Shown: positions 1 through 6,846, counted from the first letter of the stretch. The stretch is DNA of 10,233 bases from Spirochaetaceae bacterium (GCA_023265735.1 JAHFSN010000038.1:1-10233), one strand, 5' to 3'. Notes: generated by a model not told the origin, from the letters alone. Numbers and translations are program-made.

Positions 1-1
1 T

Positions 2-964
2 TCCAACGACACCCCCGCGGAAGAGTACCAAAAGGCCGCCGAACTGGGCGCCATCATCAACCTTGATGATATCAGCCACATTGACTACCTCGAGAAAGCC
101 CTCGGCAAGCTGCCGGAGATTCTCAGTTTCAGGTATAACCCGGGTCCTCTGAAAGAAGGCAATGCCATCATCGGAAAACCCGAGGAGGCTAAGTATGGCT
201 TCACCAGGGAACAGCTTTTTGAAGGGTATCGAACATTGCGGACCAGGGGAGTGAAGCGGTTCGGGCTCCACACCATGGTGGCGAGTAACGAACTCGACCC
301 CGACTATTTCGTCGAGACAGCTCGAATGCTATTCCAGTTGGCGGTGGAGATTCACAAGGAGATCGGAATACGATTCGATTTCATCAACTTGGGAGGGGGA
401 GTCGGAATCCCCTATCGCCCGATCCAGAACGCAGTGGACCTGGGGTATGTTGGCCGAAAGATTCAACAAGCGTACAAGGACCTCATCGTTCCGGCGGGTC
501 TGGATCCGGTGAAGATCATCATGGAATGCGGGCGGGTCGTTACAGGACCCTATGGATACCTGGTCACCAGGGTCCTCCACAAGAAGCACATCTACAAGGA
601 CTACGTCGGCCTCGACGCCTGTATGGCCAACCTGATGCGTCCAGGAATGTACGGCGCCTATCATCACATCACCGTCCCCAGCAAAAAGAACGGTGCCACA
701 AAGGTTTACGATGTATCCGGCTCGCTCTGCGAGAACAATGACAAGTTCGCCATCGACCGAGAGATCAGCGATCCTGACATCGGAGACCTGCTGGTCATCC
801 ATGACACTGGTGCCCACGGGCATTCGATGGGATTCAACTACAACGCGAAACTGAGGAGTGCCGAAGTCCTCTGGGAGGGGGAAGGAAAGTTCCGCCAAAT
901 CCGCAGGGCGGAAACCTACACGGACCTCTTCGCCACCCTAGATTATCCCGGACTCAAGGCCTGA
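2..964 (+). CDS. lysA: Diaminopimelate decarboxylase, 5'-truncated by the window edge
   Basis: PLP-dependent fold-III decarboxylase that converts meso-diaminopimelate to L-lysine, the last step of lysine synthesis, in the cytoplasm. The reading frame is open from base 2, so about 320 residues are visible; the family is usually about 400-430, so roughly 100 N-terminal residues, including the PLP-binding lysine, lie outside. Visible landmarks in order are GLHTMVASNE, the glycine-rich phosphate loop NLGGGVGIPY, ECGRVVTGPYGYL (the EPGR-type motif), DACMANLMRPGMYGAYHH, the catalytic-cysteine motif SGSLCENNDKFA, and GAHGHSMGFNYN near the C-terminus. The Cys and Asp of the CExxD motif are present. 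The usual Tyr of GAYG is His here and EPGR is ECGR; I believe these mark a subfamily rather than damage. An ornithine/arginine-type or carboxynorspermidine decarboxylase is the alternative, but the DACMANLMRP and CENND motifs fit lysA better. The next gene starts 22 bp downstream on the same strand. Confidence 0.88.
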   Translation, partial: SNDTPAEEYQKAAELGAIINLDDISHIDYLEKALGKLPEILSFRYNPGPLKEGNAIIGKPEEAKYGFTREQLFEGYRTLRTRGVKRFGLHTMVASNELDPDYFVETARMLFQLAVEIHKEIGIRFDFINLGGGVGIPYRPIQNAVDLGYVGRKIQQAYKDLIVPAGLDPVKIIMECGRVVTGPYGYLVTRVLHKKHIYKDYVGLDACMANLMRPGMYGAYHHITVPSKKNGATKVYDVSGSLCENNDKFAIDREISDPDIGDLLVIHDTGAHGHSMGFNYNAKLRSAEVLWEGEGKFRQIRRAETYTDLFATLDYPGLKA

Positions 965-986
965 CTGGTCCCAAAGGCCACGAGGG

Positions 987-1667
987 ATGAAACGTGTCTT
1001 CCTTGTCCGGCACGGCGAAAACAAGGCCAATCTCACCCATGAATTCTCCTATCGGAAAATCGACTATCCCCTCACCGAGAAGGGAAGGTTGCAAGCCCAG
1101 CAAACGGCCCAGTACTTTGAGACGATCCCTATCGATCAGATCTACAGTTCGCCCCTTCGCCGGGCCCAGGAGACAGCCGAGTATCTTTCCCTTGCCAAAG
1201 GGGTCCCAGTGTTCATTGACGAACACTTTCGGGAAGTCAACGTCGGGAGCCTTGAAGGAATGCCACCTGATGAGGCGGCCTGGTCGCAGTACCGAGAAGT
1301 CATGCGGCATTGGCTATCGGGTAACAGTGAAGCGAGGTTCCCAGGTGGCGAAAGCCGAAGGGAATTGACCGAACGTTTTCGGGAGGGCCTCGAGATTCTC
1401 AGAACCGCGAAGGGACAGAGCATTTTACTAGTTGGTCACGGAGGCATCTTTACCCATGGGGTGGCCGACCTTTGTGGAATTGCTGACCTGAGGTCCTTCT
1501 TCTCCAGGGAAAATCACAATTGCTCCGTCAGTGAGCTCCTAGTTGACGACTCGCTCAGCAGACCGTCTTTTCAGCTTATTCGCTGGGGTGATGTGTCACA
1601 TCTTTCGGGGATCGCCGGGGAACTCGTCGAAGGGATCCCCGAATTTGCCAAGGTGAAGTACCTCTAG
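987..1667 (+). CDS. Histidine phosphatase family protein (phosphoglycerate mutase-like)
   Basis: A 226-residue cytoplasmic protein of the histidine phosphatase superfamily, in which a histidine is transiently phosphorylated. The RHG motif is at the N-terminus (LVRHGEN, Arg8-His9), followed by SSPLRRAQETA (second phosphate-pocket Arg near 58), the acid/base Glu in FREVNVGSLEGM (Glu83), FPGGES near 118, and the second catalytic His in LLVGHGGIF (His151). All core catalytic residues are therefore present. The substrate cannot be read from the sequence: 2,3-bisphosphoglycerate-independent GpmB-like, alpha-ribazole-phosphatase (CobC)-like and generic sugar-phosphate phosphatases share these motifs. 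The ATG follows the lysA stop by 22 bp, so the two are probably co-transcribed. GAGGG abuts the start codon too closely to act as a ribosome site; AAAGG at 973-977 is better spaced. Confidence 0.88.
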   Translation: MKRVFLVRHGENKANLTHEFSYRKIDYPLTEKGRLQAQQTAQYFETIPIDQIYSSPLRRAQETAEYLSLAKGVPVFIDEHFREVNVGSLEGMPPDEAAWSQYREVMRHWLSGNSEARFPGGESRRELTERFREGLEILRTAKGQSILLVGHGGIFTHGVADLCGIADLRSFFSRENHNCSVSELLVDDSLSRPSFQLIRWGDVSHLSGIAGELVEGIPEFAKVKYL

Positions 1668-1751
1668 CTCTGGATTTCTCGTCCGAGGGCTTCTGCATTT
1701 AGCCAATTGTCCCGTTGTCAGGGCCGCTCCAATGGCCCATACTGGCGGCAA

Positions 1752-2462
1752 ATGAGCTCTGTCCCCACCCTGTACATTGTTGCCACACCCATTGGAAACC
1801 TAAAAGACATTACGCTTCGCGCTCTCGAGACCCTTCGAGAAGTTGACATTGTCGCGGCTGAAGACACTAGGCATACCCTGCAGCTCCTCAACGCCCATGG
1901 GATCGTGAAGAGATTAGTCAGCTGCCGGGCCGCCAATGAGTCAAACAGCGCCGACGGGATCGTCAAGCTGCTCTCCGGGGGACAGAGCATCGCGTATTGT
2001 ACCGACGCTGGCACACCCGGCCTAAGCGACCCCGGGGCCGTCCTGGTTTCCCGGGTCCGGGAAGCCGGCCACCCTGTTGTTCCAATCCCTGGACCCAGTG
2101 CCTTGGCCGCCATCCTGAGCGTTGGTGGCCTCGGAGGTCGGACCGTCACTTTTGACGGCTTTGCCCCGGTCAAACCGGGCAAGCGCCAGAAGCGTATCGA
2201 TGAACTCCTAAATCGAAAAGAATCCTTCGTTTTGTACGAGTCACCGTTCCGAATCGTCAAGCTTTTGCAGGCGATCGCCGATACGGAACCTGAAAGGAAA
2301 ATTCTTGTGGCTAGGGAAATGACGAAGAGCCACGAGGAATTCCTTTCAGGATCTGCCCTCTCGGTCTTGAACGACCTCAAGGGCAGGCCTATAATCAAGG
2401 GTGAATTTGCTGTGCTGGTGTCCGGACTGGTTTCCAGCGACGAGGACGACGTCAAGGATTGA
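1752..2462 (+). CDS. rsmI: 16S rRNA (cytidine(1402)-2'-O)-methyltransferase RsmI
   Basis: SAM-dependent enzyme of the tetrapyrrole-methylase fold that 2'-O-methylates C1402 in the decoding centre of 16S rRNA. The family signatures occur in order: ATPIGNLKDIT (residues 11-21), AAEDTRHT (35-42), TDAGTPGLSDPG (84-95), PIPGPSA (111-117), FDGFAP (134-139), YESPFRI (162-168) and AREMTKSHEE (187-196). I chose the ATG at 1752 because MSSVPTLYIVATPIGN places the first motif at the expected distance; an in-frame TTG at 1707 would add 15 unconserved residues. The protein is 236 residues against about 286 in E. coli, so the small C-terminal extension is absent. The 84-bp gap before it contains a small inverted repeat (GGGCC at 1721-1725, GGCCC at 1734-1738) and no clear promoter. 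Its last codons contain the -35 element of the flgM promoter. Confidence 0.93.
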   Translation: MSSVPTLYIVATPIGNLKDITLRALETLREVDIVAAEDTRHTLQLLNAHGIVKRLVSCRAANESNSADGIVKLLSGGQSIAYCTDAGTPGLSDPGAVLVSRVREAGHPVVPIPGPSALAAILSVGGLGGRTVTFDGFAPVKPGKRQKRIDELLNRKESFVLYESPFRIVKLLQAIADTEPERKILVAREMTKSHEEFLSGSALSVLNDLKGRPIIKGEFAVLVSGLVSSDEDDVKD

Positions 2463-2479
2463 GTTCGGAATGCCGATAA
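2453..2479 (+). promoter_or_regulatory. Sigma-28 (FliA/SigD-type) promoter for flgM
   Basis: GCCGATAA at 2472-2479 is an exact match to the E. coli-type sigma-28 -10 consensus. Eleven bases upstream, CAAGGATT at 2453-2460 matches the -35 consensus TAAAGTTT at 5 of 8 positions, and the 11-base spacer equals the consensus spacing. The predicted transcription start is near 2485, just ahead of the ribosome site at 2489-2498. The -35 box lies inside the 3' end of rsmI. The site sits directly in front of a predicted flgM, so the promoter and gene calls support each other. Confidence 0.82.
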
Positions 2480-2500
2480 GAGAAGCACAAGGGGAAGGTT

Positions 2501-2785
2501 ATGACGATTGACCGCATGGGATCTTTGGATCCCCTCCAGAATCTGGGCAAGACAGAAAAAGCGTCCAAGCCCGTCAAAACCGACCGGCCGGACTCCATCG
2601 AGGTGTCATCGGAGGCCAAGAGCCAGGCCGAGCTTTTGGCTGCCCGCGAAGTCGTTCGTTCCACCCCTGACGTTCGGGCCGACCGTGTGGCAGAAGTCAA
2701 GGTGAAACTTCAGGATCCCAACTACATCAATAACGCCATATTGGAATCGACAGCGGAAGGGATCCTCAAGTCCTTTGGGCTCTAA
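2501..2785 (+). CDS. flgM: FlgM-type anti-sigma-28 factor
   Basis: A 94-residue small soluble protein that should bind sigma-28 and hold back late flagellar genes until the hook-basal body is finished, after which FlgM is exported. The N-terminal half (to about residue 45) is polar and probably disordered, including DSIEVSSEAK, the 'DsI.iS..A' signature typical of FlgM. The C-terminal half (about 50-94) carries PDVRADRVAEVKVKL, DPNYINNAI and AEGILKSFG, matching the helical sigma-binding region (VR..RV..IK..i..g.Y). The ATG is preceded by a purine-rich ribosome site (AAGGGGAAGG, 2489-2498) very close to the start. It lies between a perfect -10 sigma-28 promoter and a strong terminator, so it can be a monocistronic late flagellar transcript as well as read through from rsmI. 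The FlgM identity rests on pattern and context, not on a search. Confidence 0.82.
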   Translation: MTIDRMGSLDPLQNLGKTEKASKPVKTDRPDSIEVSSEAKSQAELLAAREVVRSTPDVRADRVAEVKVKLQDPNYINNAILESTAEGILKSFGL

Positions 2786-2824
2786 GCCGAGGCCCCGGGG
2801 TTTCCCCCATTTCAGTGCCTGATG

Positions 2825-2851
2825 AAGCCGTCGAATCCGACGGCTTTTTTT
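2825..2851 (+). terminator. Intrinsic terminator after flgM
   Basis: A 9-bp perfect stem (AAGCCGTCG at 2825-2833 with CGACGGCTT at 2838-2846) around a 4-base AATC loop runs straight into seven T residues (2845-2851). It lies 40 bp after the flgM stop and only 26 bp before the next start codon. Confidence 0.93.
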
Positions 2852-2877
2852 GTTTCTGAGTTCGGGAGGTCTTCACG

Positions 2878-3969
2878 ATGGAATTCCACTTTCCTCAGGT
2901 AGTTCACCTCGGCCACGGCGTGAGCCAGAAGTTCGGCCTCGCCGCGAAAGAATCCGGTGCTCGCGTACTCCTTCTCACCGAGGCTGCATTCGATGGTGGA
3001 AAGGAAATCGGAATCCTCACTCACTCCCTGGAACGGGCCTCGGTCCCCTATCTCATCCTGTCGCGCAACTCAAGGAAGAGCCTCCCCGACACTCTGAAAG
3101 AAATCGTTTCGGTGGCTCAGGCGAGTCGGGTTGAAGTACTCGCTACCCTGGGGGGCGCCGACCAAATGTCCTTAGGTCGGGCCGCCCTCCGAGAACTGGC
3201 CCCGACCCGATCGATTCCCTATTTTGAGGTTCCGACCGCCGTTTGCTATCCCCTCCTCCTTCGCCCCGAAGCCTTTCTCTCCACGGGTCACCCCTCCGAT
3301 GTGCGTTTCCTGGATTTCTCGGCACCTTCTGGGCATCAGGTGTTTATTGATCCTCATATGTCCACAGGACAAACCTCGAAGTCATCCGTCTCGGCGCTCT
3401 TGGAAGCTCTCTTCTATGCTGTGGAATCCTACCTGCACGAAGTCACCGGGCTTACCGAACAGAGCCTTCTCTTGGGAGCCGTTGAGTCGATCTGGTCCAC
3501 CCTTAAGAAGATCTATGAGAATCCAGCCAATGCGGAGTATCGCCTGCTAGCGGCCCAGGCGGGTTTCAACATTGCCGTCGCCGCAGCTCTTGTCCCACGG
3601 GCCGCCGGTGTCACGTTTTCTTTCACCTTGGCGGGCCTAGCCGGACTCTCAACTTCGTCCTTCGGAAGCCTTCTGTTGGCGCCCCTCCTTGAGTTCCACG
3701 CGCCGAAGAGTGGTCCGAGGCTGCAGGCCCTGGGGCGGGCTTTTGGTCACGAAATCAGAGAAGGGGAAGATGAAGCCCTGGGTCCCAAGATGGCCCAGGA
3801 TGTTCGCAAGTTCTTGAATCTCCACAAATTGCCGCTCCGGCTGGCCGATTACCATCTCGTCGACACCCAGATCACCCAGGCGGTCGATGTGGTTCGCGGC
3901 CTGGACTTGAGGCGTGGGGGCATCTTGGAAGCGGACCAGCTTCCCGATTTTGTTCGCAACATTCTGTGA
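2878..3969 (+). CDS. Degenerate iron-containing alcohol dehydrogenase-like protein (probable pseudoenzyme)
   Basis: A 363-residue protein with the layout of the group III (Fe-ADH/glycerol dehydrogenase) fold: an N-terminal nucleotide-binding half and a helical C-terminal half. LGGADQMSLGRAA (91-103) stands where GGGSxxDxAK is expected, VPTAVCYPLLL (118-128) replaces PTTxGTGSE, and IDPHMS (157-162) and ALFYAVESYLH (177-187) match DPxLT and ALTHAIEAYVS. The metal ligands are missing: the Asp of 'DALTH' is Glu176, its His is Tyr180, the later HG motif is FG (262-263), and no histidine occurs from 188 to 273. Metal-dependent alcohol oxidation is therefore unlikely. The ATG has a good ribosome site (GGGAGG, 2864-2869), and the stop overlaps the next gene by 4 bp. 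From memory, treponemes carry a comparable divergent Fe-ADH-like protein. Its role is unknown; the flgM neighbour makes a motility link conceivable but unproven. Confidence 0.75.
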   Translation: MEFHFPQVVHLGHGVSQKFGLAAKESGARVLLLTEAAFDGGKEIGILTHSLERASVPYLILSRNSRKSLPDTLKEIVSVAQASRVEVLATLGGADQMSLGRAALRELAPTRSIPYFEVPTAVCYPLLLRPEAFLSTGHPSDVRFLDFSAPSGHQVFIDPHMSTGQTSKSSVSALLEALFYAVESYLHEVTGLTEQSLLLGAVESIWSTLKKIYENPANAEYRLLAAQAGFNIAVAAALVPRAAGVTFSFTLAGLAGLSTSSFGSLLLAPLLEFHAPKSGPRLQALGRAFGHEIREGEDEALGPKMAQDVRKFLNLHKLPLRLADYHLVDTQITQAVDVVRGLDLRRGGILEADQLPDFVRNIL

Positions 3970-4700
3970 TTTCCCTGCGAAAGCTCGCGGGCTTGCCGGA
4001 CAGGTCCCGGGCCCGAAAGCTCATTTCCCTCCTTGCGGAAGAGCAGAACCCCGCTTACCAGGCGGGTCTGGTGGAGCTCGCACATCTCTTCCTCGAAGAA
4101 AAATGCTCTGTCCCCATCGCCCCGTTGTCCGAACGCGGTCGGGCACTCCTCCGGTACCGTTTGGCGGCGAAACTCGGTATCGAAGTCGCCGATTGGGACC
4201 TTCAAGCCCCGGCCGACCGCTCGGAGGAGCCCACGAGGTTCCCCTTTTCGGTTTGGCTCGACGATCTCCGATCGCCCTTTAACGTCGGGTCCATCGTAAG
4301 GACGGCCGAAGCCTACGGGTTCGAGTCTGTCCTCTTCTCTCCTTTGACGCCCGGACTCGACCATCCGCGCACCCTGAGAACTGCCATGGGAGCCCAGGCC
4401 TACCTCGCGCACGAGGCTCTGTCCCTCGAAGACCTGATGCTCCGCCACGGAAGTCGTCCGGTGTTCGCCCTCGAGCTCGGAGGTACCCCCTTGCACGAGT
4501 TTGTCTTCCCCCCAGAGGGTGTCGTCTTGGTCTGGGGTGAGGAATTGGGACTCAGTCCGGAGGCTTTGGCGTGGGCCAACGGTTCGTGTGGGCGCGTCAG
4601 TCTTCCCCTCTATGGCCGCAAAGCGGCTCTGAATGTTGGTGTCGCCTTCGGTATTTTGGCCGCCGCTTGGACGGCTCAGGTGAAGTCCCTAGAGGGTTGA
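3966..4700 (+). CDS. SpoU/TrmH-family RNA 2'-O-methyltransferase
   Basis: A 244-residue SPOUT-class methyltransferase, expected to transfer methyl from SAM to a ribose 2'-OH of tRNA or rRNA through a knotted C-terminal fold. Motif 1 is SPFNVGSIVRTAEAYG (103-118) with Asn106 and the catalytic Arg112; motif 2 is VLVWGEELGLS (187-197); motif 3 is VSLPLYGRKAALNVGVAFG (211-229) with the conserved Asn223. The usual SLNVS core is ALNVG, so two serines are replaced. The first 90 residues form a separate helical, charged region that may bind RNA. The start is GTG at 3966, overlapping the previous stop as GTGA with no ribosome site, which implies translational coupling to the dehydrogenase-like gene. 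The exact target (tRNA Gm18, 23S Gm2251 or other) cannot be assigned. The 3' end overlaps the convergent pump gene by 12 bp. Confidence 0.85.
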   Translation: MISLRKLAGLPDRSRARKLISLLAEEQNPAYQAGLVELAHLFLEEKCSVPIAPLSERGRALLRYRLAAKLGIEVADWDLQAPADRSEEPTRFPFSVWLDDLRSPFNVGSIVRTAEAYGFESVLFSPLTPGLDHPRTLRTAMGAQAYLAHEALSLEDLMLRHGSRPVFALELGGTPLHEFVFPPEGVVLVWGEELGLSPEALAWANGSCGRVSLPLYGRKAALNVGVAFGILAAAWTAQVKSLEG

Positions 4701-6200
4701 AGGCCCAGGCAAAGTCGTTCGTTTTCGCAGGAACACGGCGGGTACCAGGGCGAGCAGGATCAGTGCCGAAGTGAGGATGAACACGTCCTGAAGGGCAAAG
4801 ACGTAGGATTGTTTTGCGATGTGTCCGGACATCAAAGCCCCTCCCACCGCGGGATTTCCGCCCATCCAGCTCGTATAGGCTGTGTTGTCGGAACACAGCG
4901 CGTCGCTCATCCTAGCCCGATGGAAACTTCCTCGTTGGGTGATGAGAAGCGTCATGATAGCGATTCCGAACGAACTGGCGACATTTCGAATGAGGTTGGT
5001 GACGGAACTGGCCCGACTGATCAAGCGCACTGGCAGGTCGCTGAGGGCCGCCGTCTGGGCAGGCATCATGCACAGAGCCATCCCGAGGCCTCGCCAGACC
5101 AGCCACCAGGTGATGGTTGCAATGCTCGTGTCGAGGGTAATTTCTGAGAACATCCAGGTCATGAGCGACATGATGAGTAAGCCGATGACCACGGGAATTT
5201 TGGGTCCCAGCCTATCATAGAGCTTGCCAGACAGGGGCATGACGACGGCCGACAGAATGGCGGCTGGAAACATAATGAGGCCGGTCTGCATGGCCCCCAA
5301 TCCGCGGATGGACTGAAGAAAGAGCGGAATGTAGAACAGCGCCGAGAACATGCCAATTGTCGTGATGCCCACCAAAATATTGGCAAAGGTGAAGCTCGGG
5401 TAGGCAAATACCGTCACGTCAAGCAGCGGCTCGGGAGACCATAACTCAATCAGAACAAAAAGGACCAGGACGCCTACGCTGCCGACGAAAGTCAGAATCG
5501 TGGCCTCGGAGGTCCAACCCCAGCTATTTCCCTTGGACAATCCGTACAGCAACCCCGAGAATCCCAAAGCGGCGGTGACCGCCCCGGGAATATCCAACTT
5601 GCCCACGGGCTCTCTCTTGAACGAGGGGATCAGGAACCACCCCAGAATCAACCCGACGGCGCCGATGGGCACGTTGAGCAGGAAGATCCATCTCCAGTTG
5701 ACGTACTCGACCAGCCATCCGCCCAAGGTGGGCCCCACCGCCGGGGCGACCAGCAAGGACATCCCCATGATTCCCATGCCCGAGCCGATTTGCTCCTTGG
5801 GTACGAGACGATAGATCATGGCCATGACCAAGGGCGACATCATGCCGCCGCCCAGGGCCTGGATGATCCGAGCCACGATGAGGCTTTCGATGTTCCATGC
5901 GGAGGCGCAGAACACGGAACCGATGGTAAAGGCAGCCATTGAGGCGAGGTACAGCCGCTTGAGGCCGAACTTATCCCCCAGCCATCCCGACAGGGGAATC
6001 ACCATGGCCATCGCCAGCATGTAGGCGATAGACACCCACTGCACTCCGTCGGTGTCCGTGTTGAAGACGGCCATGATGGAAGCGATGGCCACGTTGACGA
6101 TGCTCGAACTGAGGATAGACATGAAGACGCCAATGAGAACGACCAGAACCGGAATCATCCAGTGCTTGTGGTCGAGTCCGTCGCCGACCGGGGCGTTCAT
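4689..6200 (-). CDS. DHA2-family MFS drug efflux transporter (EmrB/QacA-like, 14 TM)
   Basis: A 503-residue inner-membrane protein with hydrophobic segments throughout, the length expected for a 14-helix proton-coupled multidrug antiporter. Signatures are the loop motif A GWLGDKFGLKRLY (72-84), the antiporter motif C VAPAVGPTLGGWL (151-163), and NWRWIFLLNVPIG (168-180), a hallmark of the EmrB/QacA group. The TM1 signature, normally L-D-x-T-I-V-N-V-A, reads LSSSIVNVA (30-38), so the acidic residue usual in TM1 of this group is Ser31. The gene starts by an ATGA overlap with the stop of the MarR gene, so the two are one operon and the pump is probably derepressed when MarR binds a ligand. No HlyD/EmrA membrane-fusion partner or TolC is in view. 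The substrate is unknown; drugs, bile-salt-like compounds or organic acids are all possible. Confidence 0.92.
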   Translation of the reverse strand: MNAPVGDGLDHKHWMIPVLVVLIGVFMSILSSSIVNVAIASIMAVFNTDTDGVQWVSIAYMLAMAMVIPLSGWLGDKFGLKRLYLASMAAFTIGSVFCASAWNIESLIVARIIQALGGGMMSPLVMAMIYRLVPKEQIGSGMGIMGMSLLVAPAVGPTLGGWLVEYVNWRWIFLLNVPIGAVGLILGWFLIPSFKREPVGKLDIPGAVTAALGFSGLLYGLSKGNSWGWTSEATILTFVGSVGVLVLFVLIELWSPEPLLDVTVFAYPSFTFANILVGITTIGMFSALFYIPLFLQSIRGLGAMQTGLIMFPAAILSAVVMPLSGKLYDRLGPKIPVVIGLLIMSLMTWMFSEITLDTSIATITWWLVWRGLGMALCMMPAQTAALSDLPVRLISRASSVTNLIRNVASSFGIAIMTLLITQRGSFHRARMSDALCSDNTAYTSWMGGNPAVGGALMSGHIAKQSYVFALQDVFILTSALILLALVPAVFLRKRTTLPGPSTL

Positions 6201-6700
6201 CGAGACGTCTCGGCGGGGCCCAAAGACGAAGTCGATTCCGGGCGAAGCAGCGACGAGTTTTCGAGGAGGGACAGAGCACGGATCAAGACCGAAAGAGACT
6301 CGTCGTCCCAGGAACCCAGGAGTCTAGCGAACTGCAGATTCAGGTCCAGCATCACCCGTTCCACGAGGCTCGCGCCCTCTGAGGTCAAAGCAATCCAAAT
6401 CGACCTCCGGTCCTCATCGGACATTGCCCTTGTAACCCACCCCTTGGCGACAAGGGCATCGATGGACCGCGACATGGTGGGGGAACTGACGCGTTCCGAC
6501 TCGGCGAGATCTCGGAGGGAGAGACGCGGCTGCTGAGAGAGGCGGAACAGGGCCCGAACCTGAGGTACGCTGGTTGTCTCGGGAAATCGGACGGCCAGGA
6601 CCGTCCGCAGAACACGATGGACACCGGGGACCACGTGGGTCAGGGCCCGGGCCGCCTCTTGCGCCAACGGGTTCAGTTCCGTCTCATTGTCACTGCTCAT
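6197..6700 (-). CDS. MarR-family transcriptional repressor
   Basis: A 167-residue dimeric winged-helix regulator. The DNA-binding core runs from about residue 46 to 110: LSLRDLAESERVSSPTMSRS contains the helix-turn-helix with the recognition helix near 72-84, followed by DALVAKGWVTR and the wing with the family's D-x-R pattern (SDEDRRSIWIALTSEG, 94-109). Helices at both ends form the dimer interface. It is the first gene of an operon with the efflux pump (4-bp ATGA overlap). No Shine-Dalgarno sequence precedes the ATG, and the predicted transcription start lies within a few bases of it, so the message may be nearly leaderless. Overlapping inverted repeats at the promoter suggest autorepression. 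The ligand is unknown. Confidence 0.92.
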   Translation of the reverse strand: MSSDNETELNPLAQEAARALTHVVPGVHRVLRTVLAVRFPETTSVPQVRALFRLSQQPRLSLRDLAESERVSSPTMSRSIDALVAKGWVTRAMSDEDRRSIWIALTSEGASLVERVMLDLNLQFARLLGSWDDESLSVLIRALSLLENSSLLRPESTSSLGPAETSR

Positions 6701-6726
6701 AGTTGCATATGCTAACTAATAAGTTA
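6700..6726. promoter_or_regulatory. Probable MarR operator: two overlapping inverted repeats
   Basis: An AT-rich island in GC-rich surroundings. TAGTT (6700-6704) and AACTA (6714-6718) flank a 9-base core that contains the 8-bp palindrome GCATATGC (6705-6712). Overlapping it, TAACT (6713-6717) and AGTTA (6722-6726) form a second dyad with a 4-base spacer. Sizes and AT-rich arms suit MarR-family operators. The site covers the predicted -10 box and touches the start codon, so occupancy would block transcription of the operon. Confidence 0.62.
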
Positions 6727-6737
6727 ACCCCCGTCAA
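6709..6737 (-). promoter_or_regulatory. Sigma-70-type promoter of the marR-efflux operon
   Basis: Read on the minus strand, TTGACG (6737-6732) and TAGCAT (6714-6709) are separated by 17 bases. They match the -35 and -10 consensus at 5 and 4 of 6 positions. The expected start falls at about 6702, within a couple of bases of the ATG at 6700. Confidence 0.5.
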
Positions 6738-6815
6738 ACCTTCTTGGCTGGTGAATGGGTGGTCAACGCAAAATCCGCAGAGTTGCTTTGTTGGGCAAGA
6801 GGAGGAATACTGTCT

Positions 6816-6843
6816 TCTGCGACCGAGATCCGCAGACGGAGGG
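6816..6843 (+). promoter_or_regulatory. Small hairpin abutting the ribosome site of the outer-membrane protein gene
   Basis: TCTGCG (6816-6821) and CGCAGA (6831-6836) can pair around a 9-base loop, one base before GGAGGG (6838-6843), the ribosome site that decides the TTG start at 6847. ATCCGCAGA also occurs twice (6773-6781 and 6828-6836), giving an alternative pairing partner. An effect on translation is only a guess. Confidence 0.3.
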
Positions 6844-6846
6844 AAA

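Noticed and set aside
329..898. 189-codon open frame antisense to lysA
   Set aside because: It lies wholly opposite a strongly conserved decarboxylase and has no recognisable motif; a GC-driven shadow frame.
1718..2488. 256-codon open frame antisense to rsmI
   Set aside because: Ser/Arg/Thr-rich, without domains, and mirrors a gene with every RsmI signature.
4185..4195. A second GCCGAT-containing sigma-28-like -10 box
   Set aside because: It lies within the SpoU-family coding sequence, is followed by TGG and not AA, and has no matching -35 box.
3849..4496. 215-codon open frame antisense to the SpoU-family gene
   Set aside because: Gly/Arg/Glu-rich shadow of a gene with all three SPOUT motifs.
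6703..6846. N-terminal extension of the outer-membrane protein from TTG 6703
   Set aside because: It would bury the signal peptide under 48 residues and place coding sequence over the marR operator; TTG 6847 has a ribosome site and a proper signal peptide.
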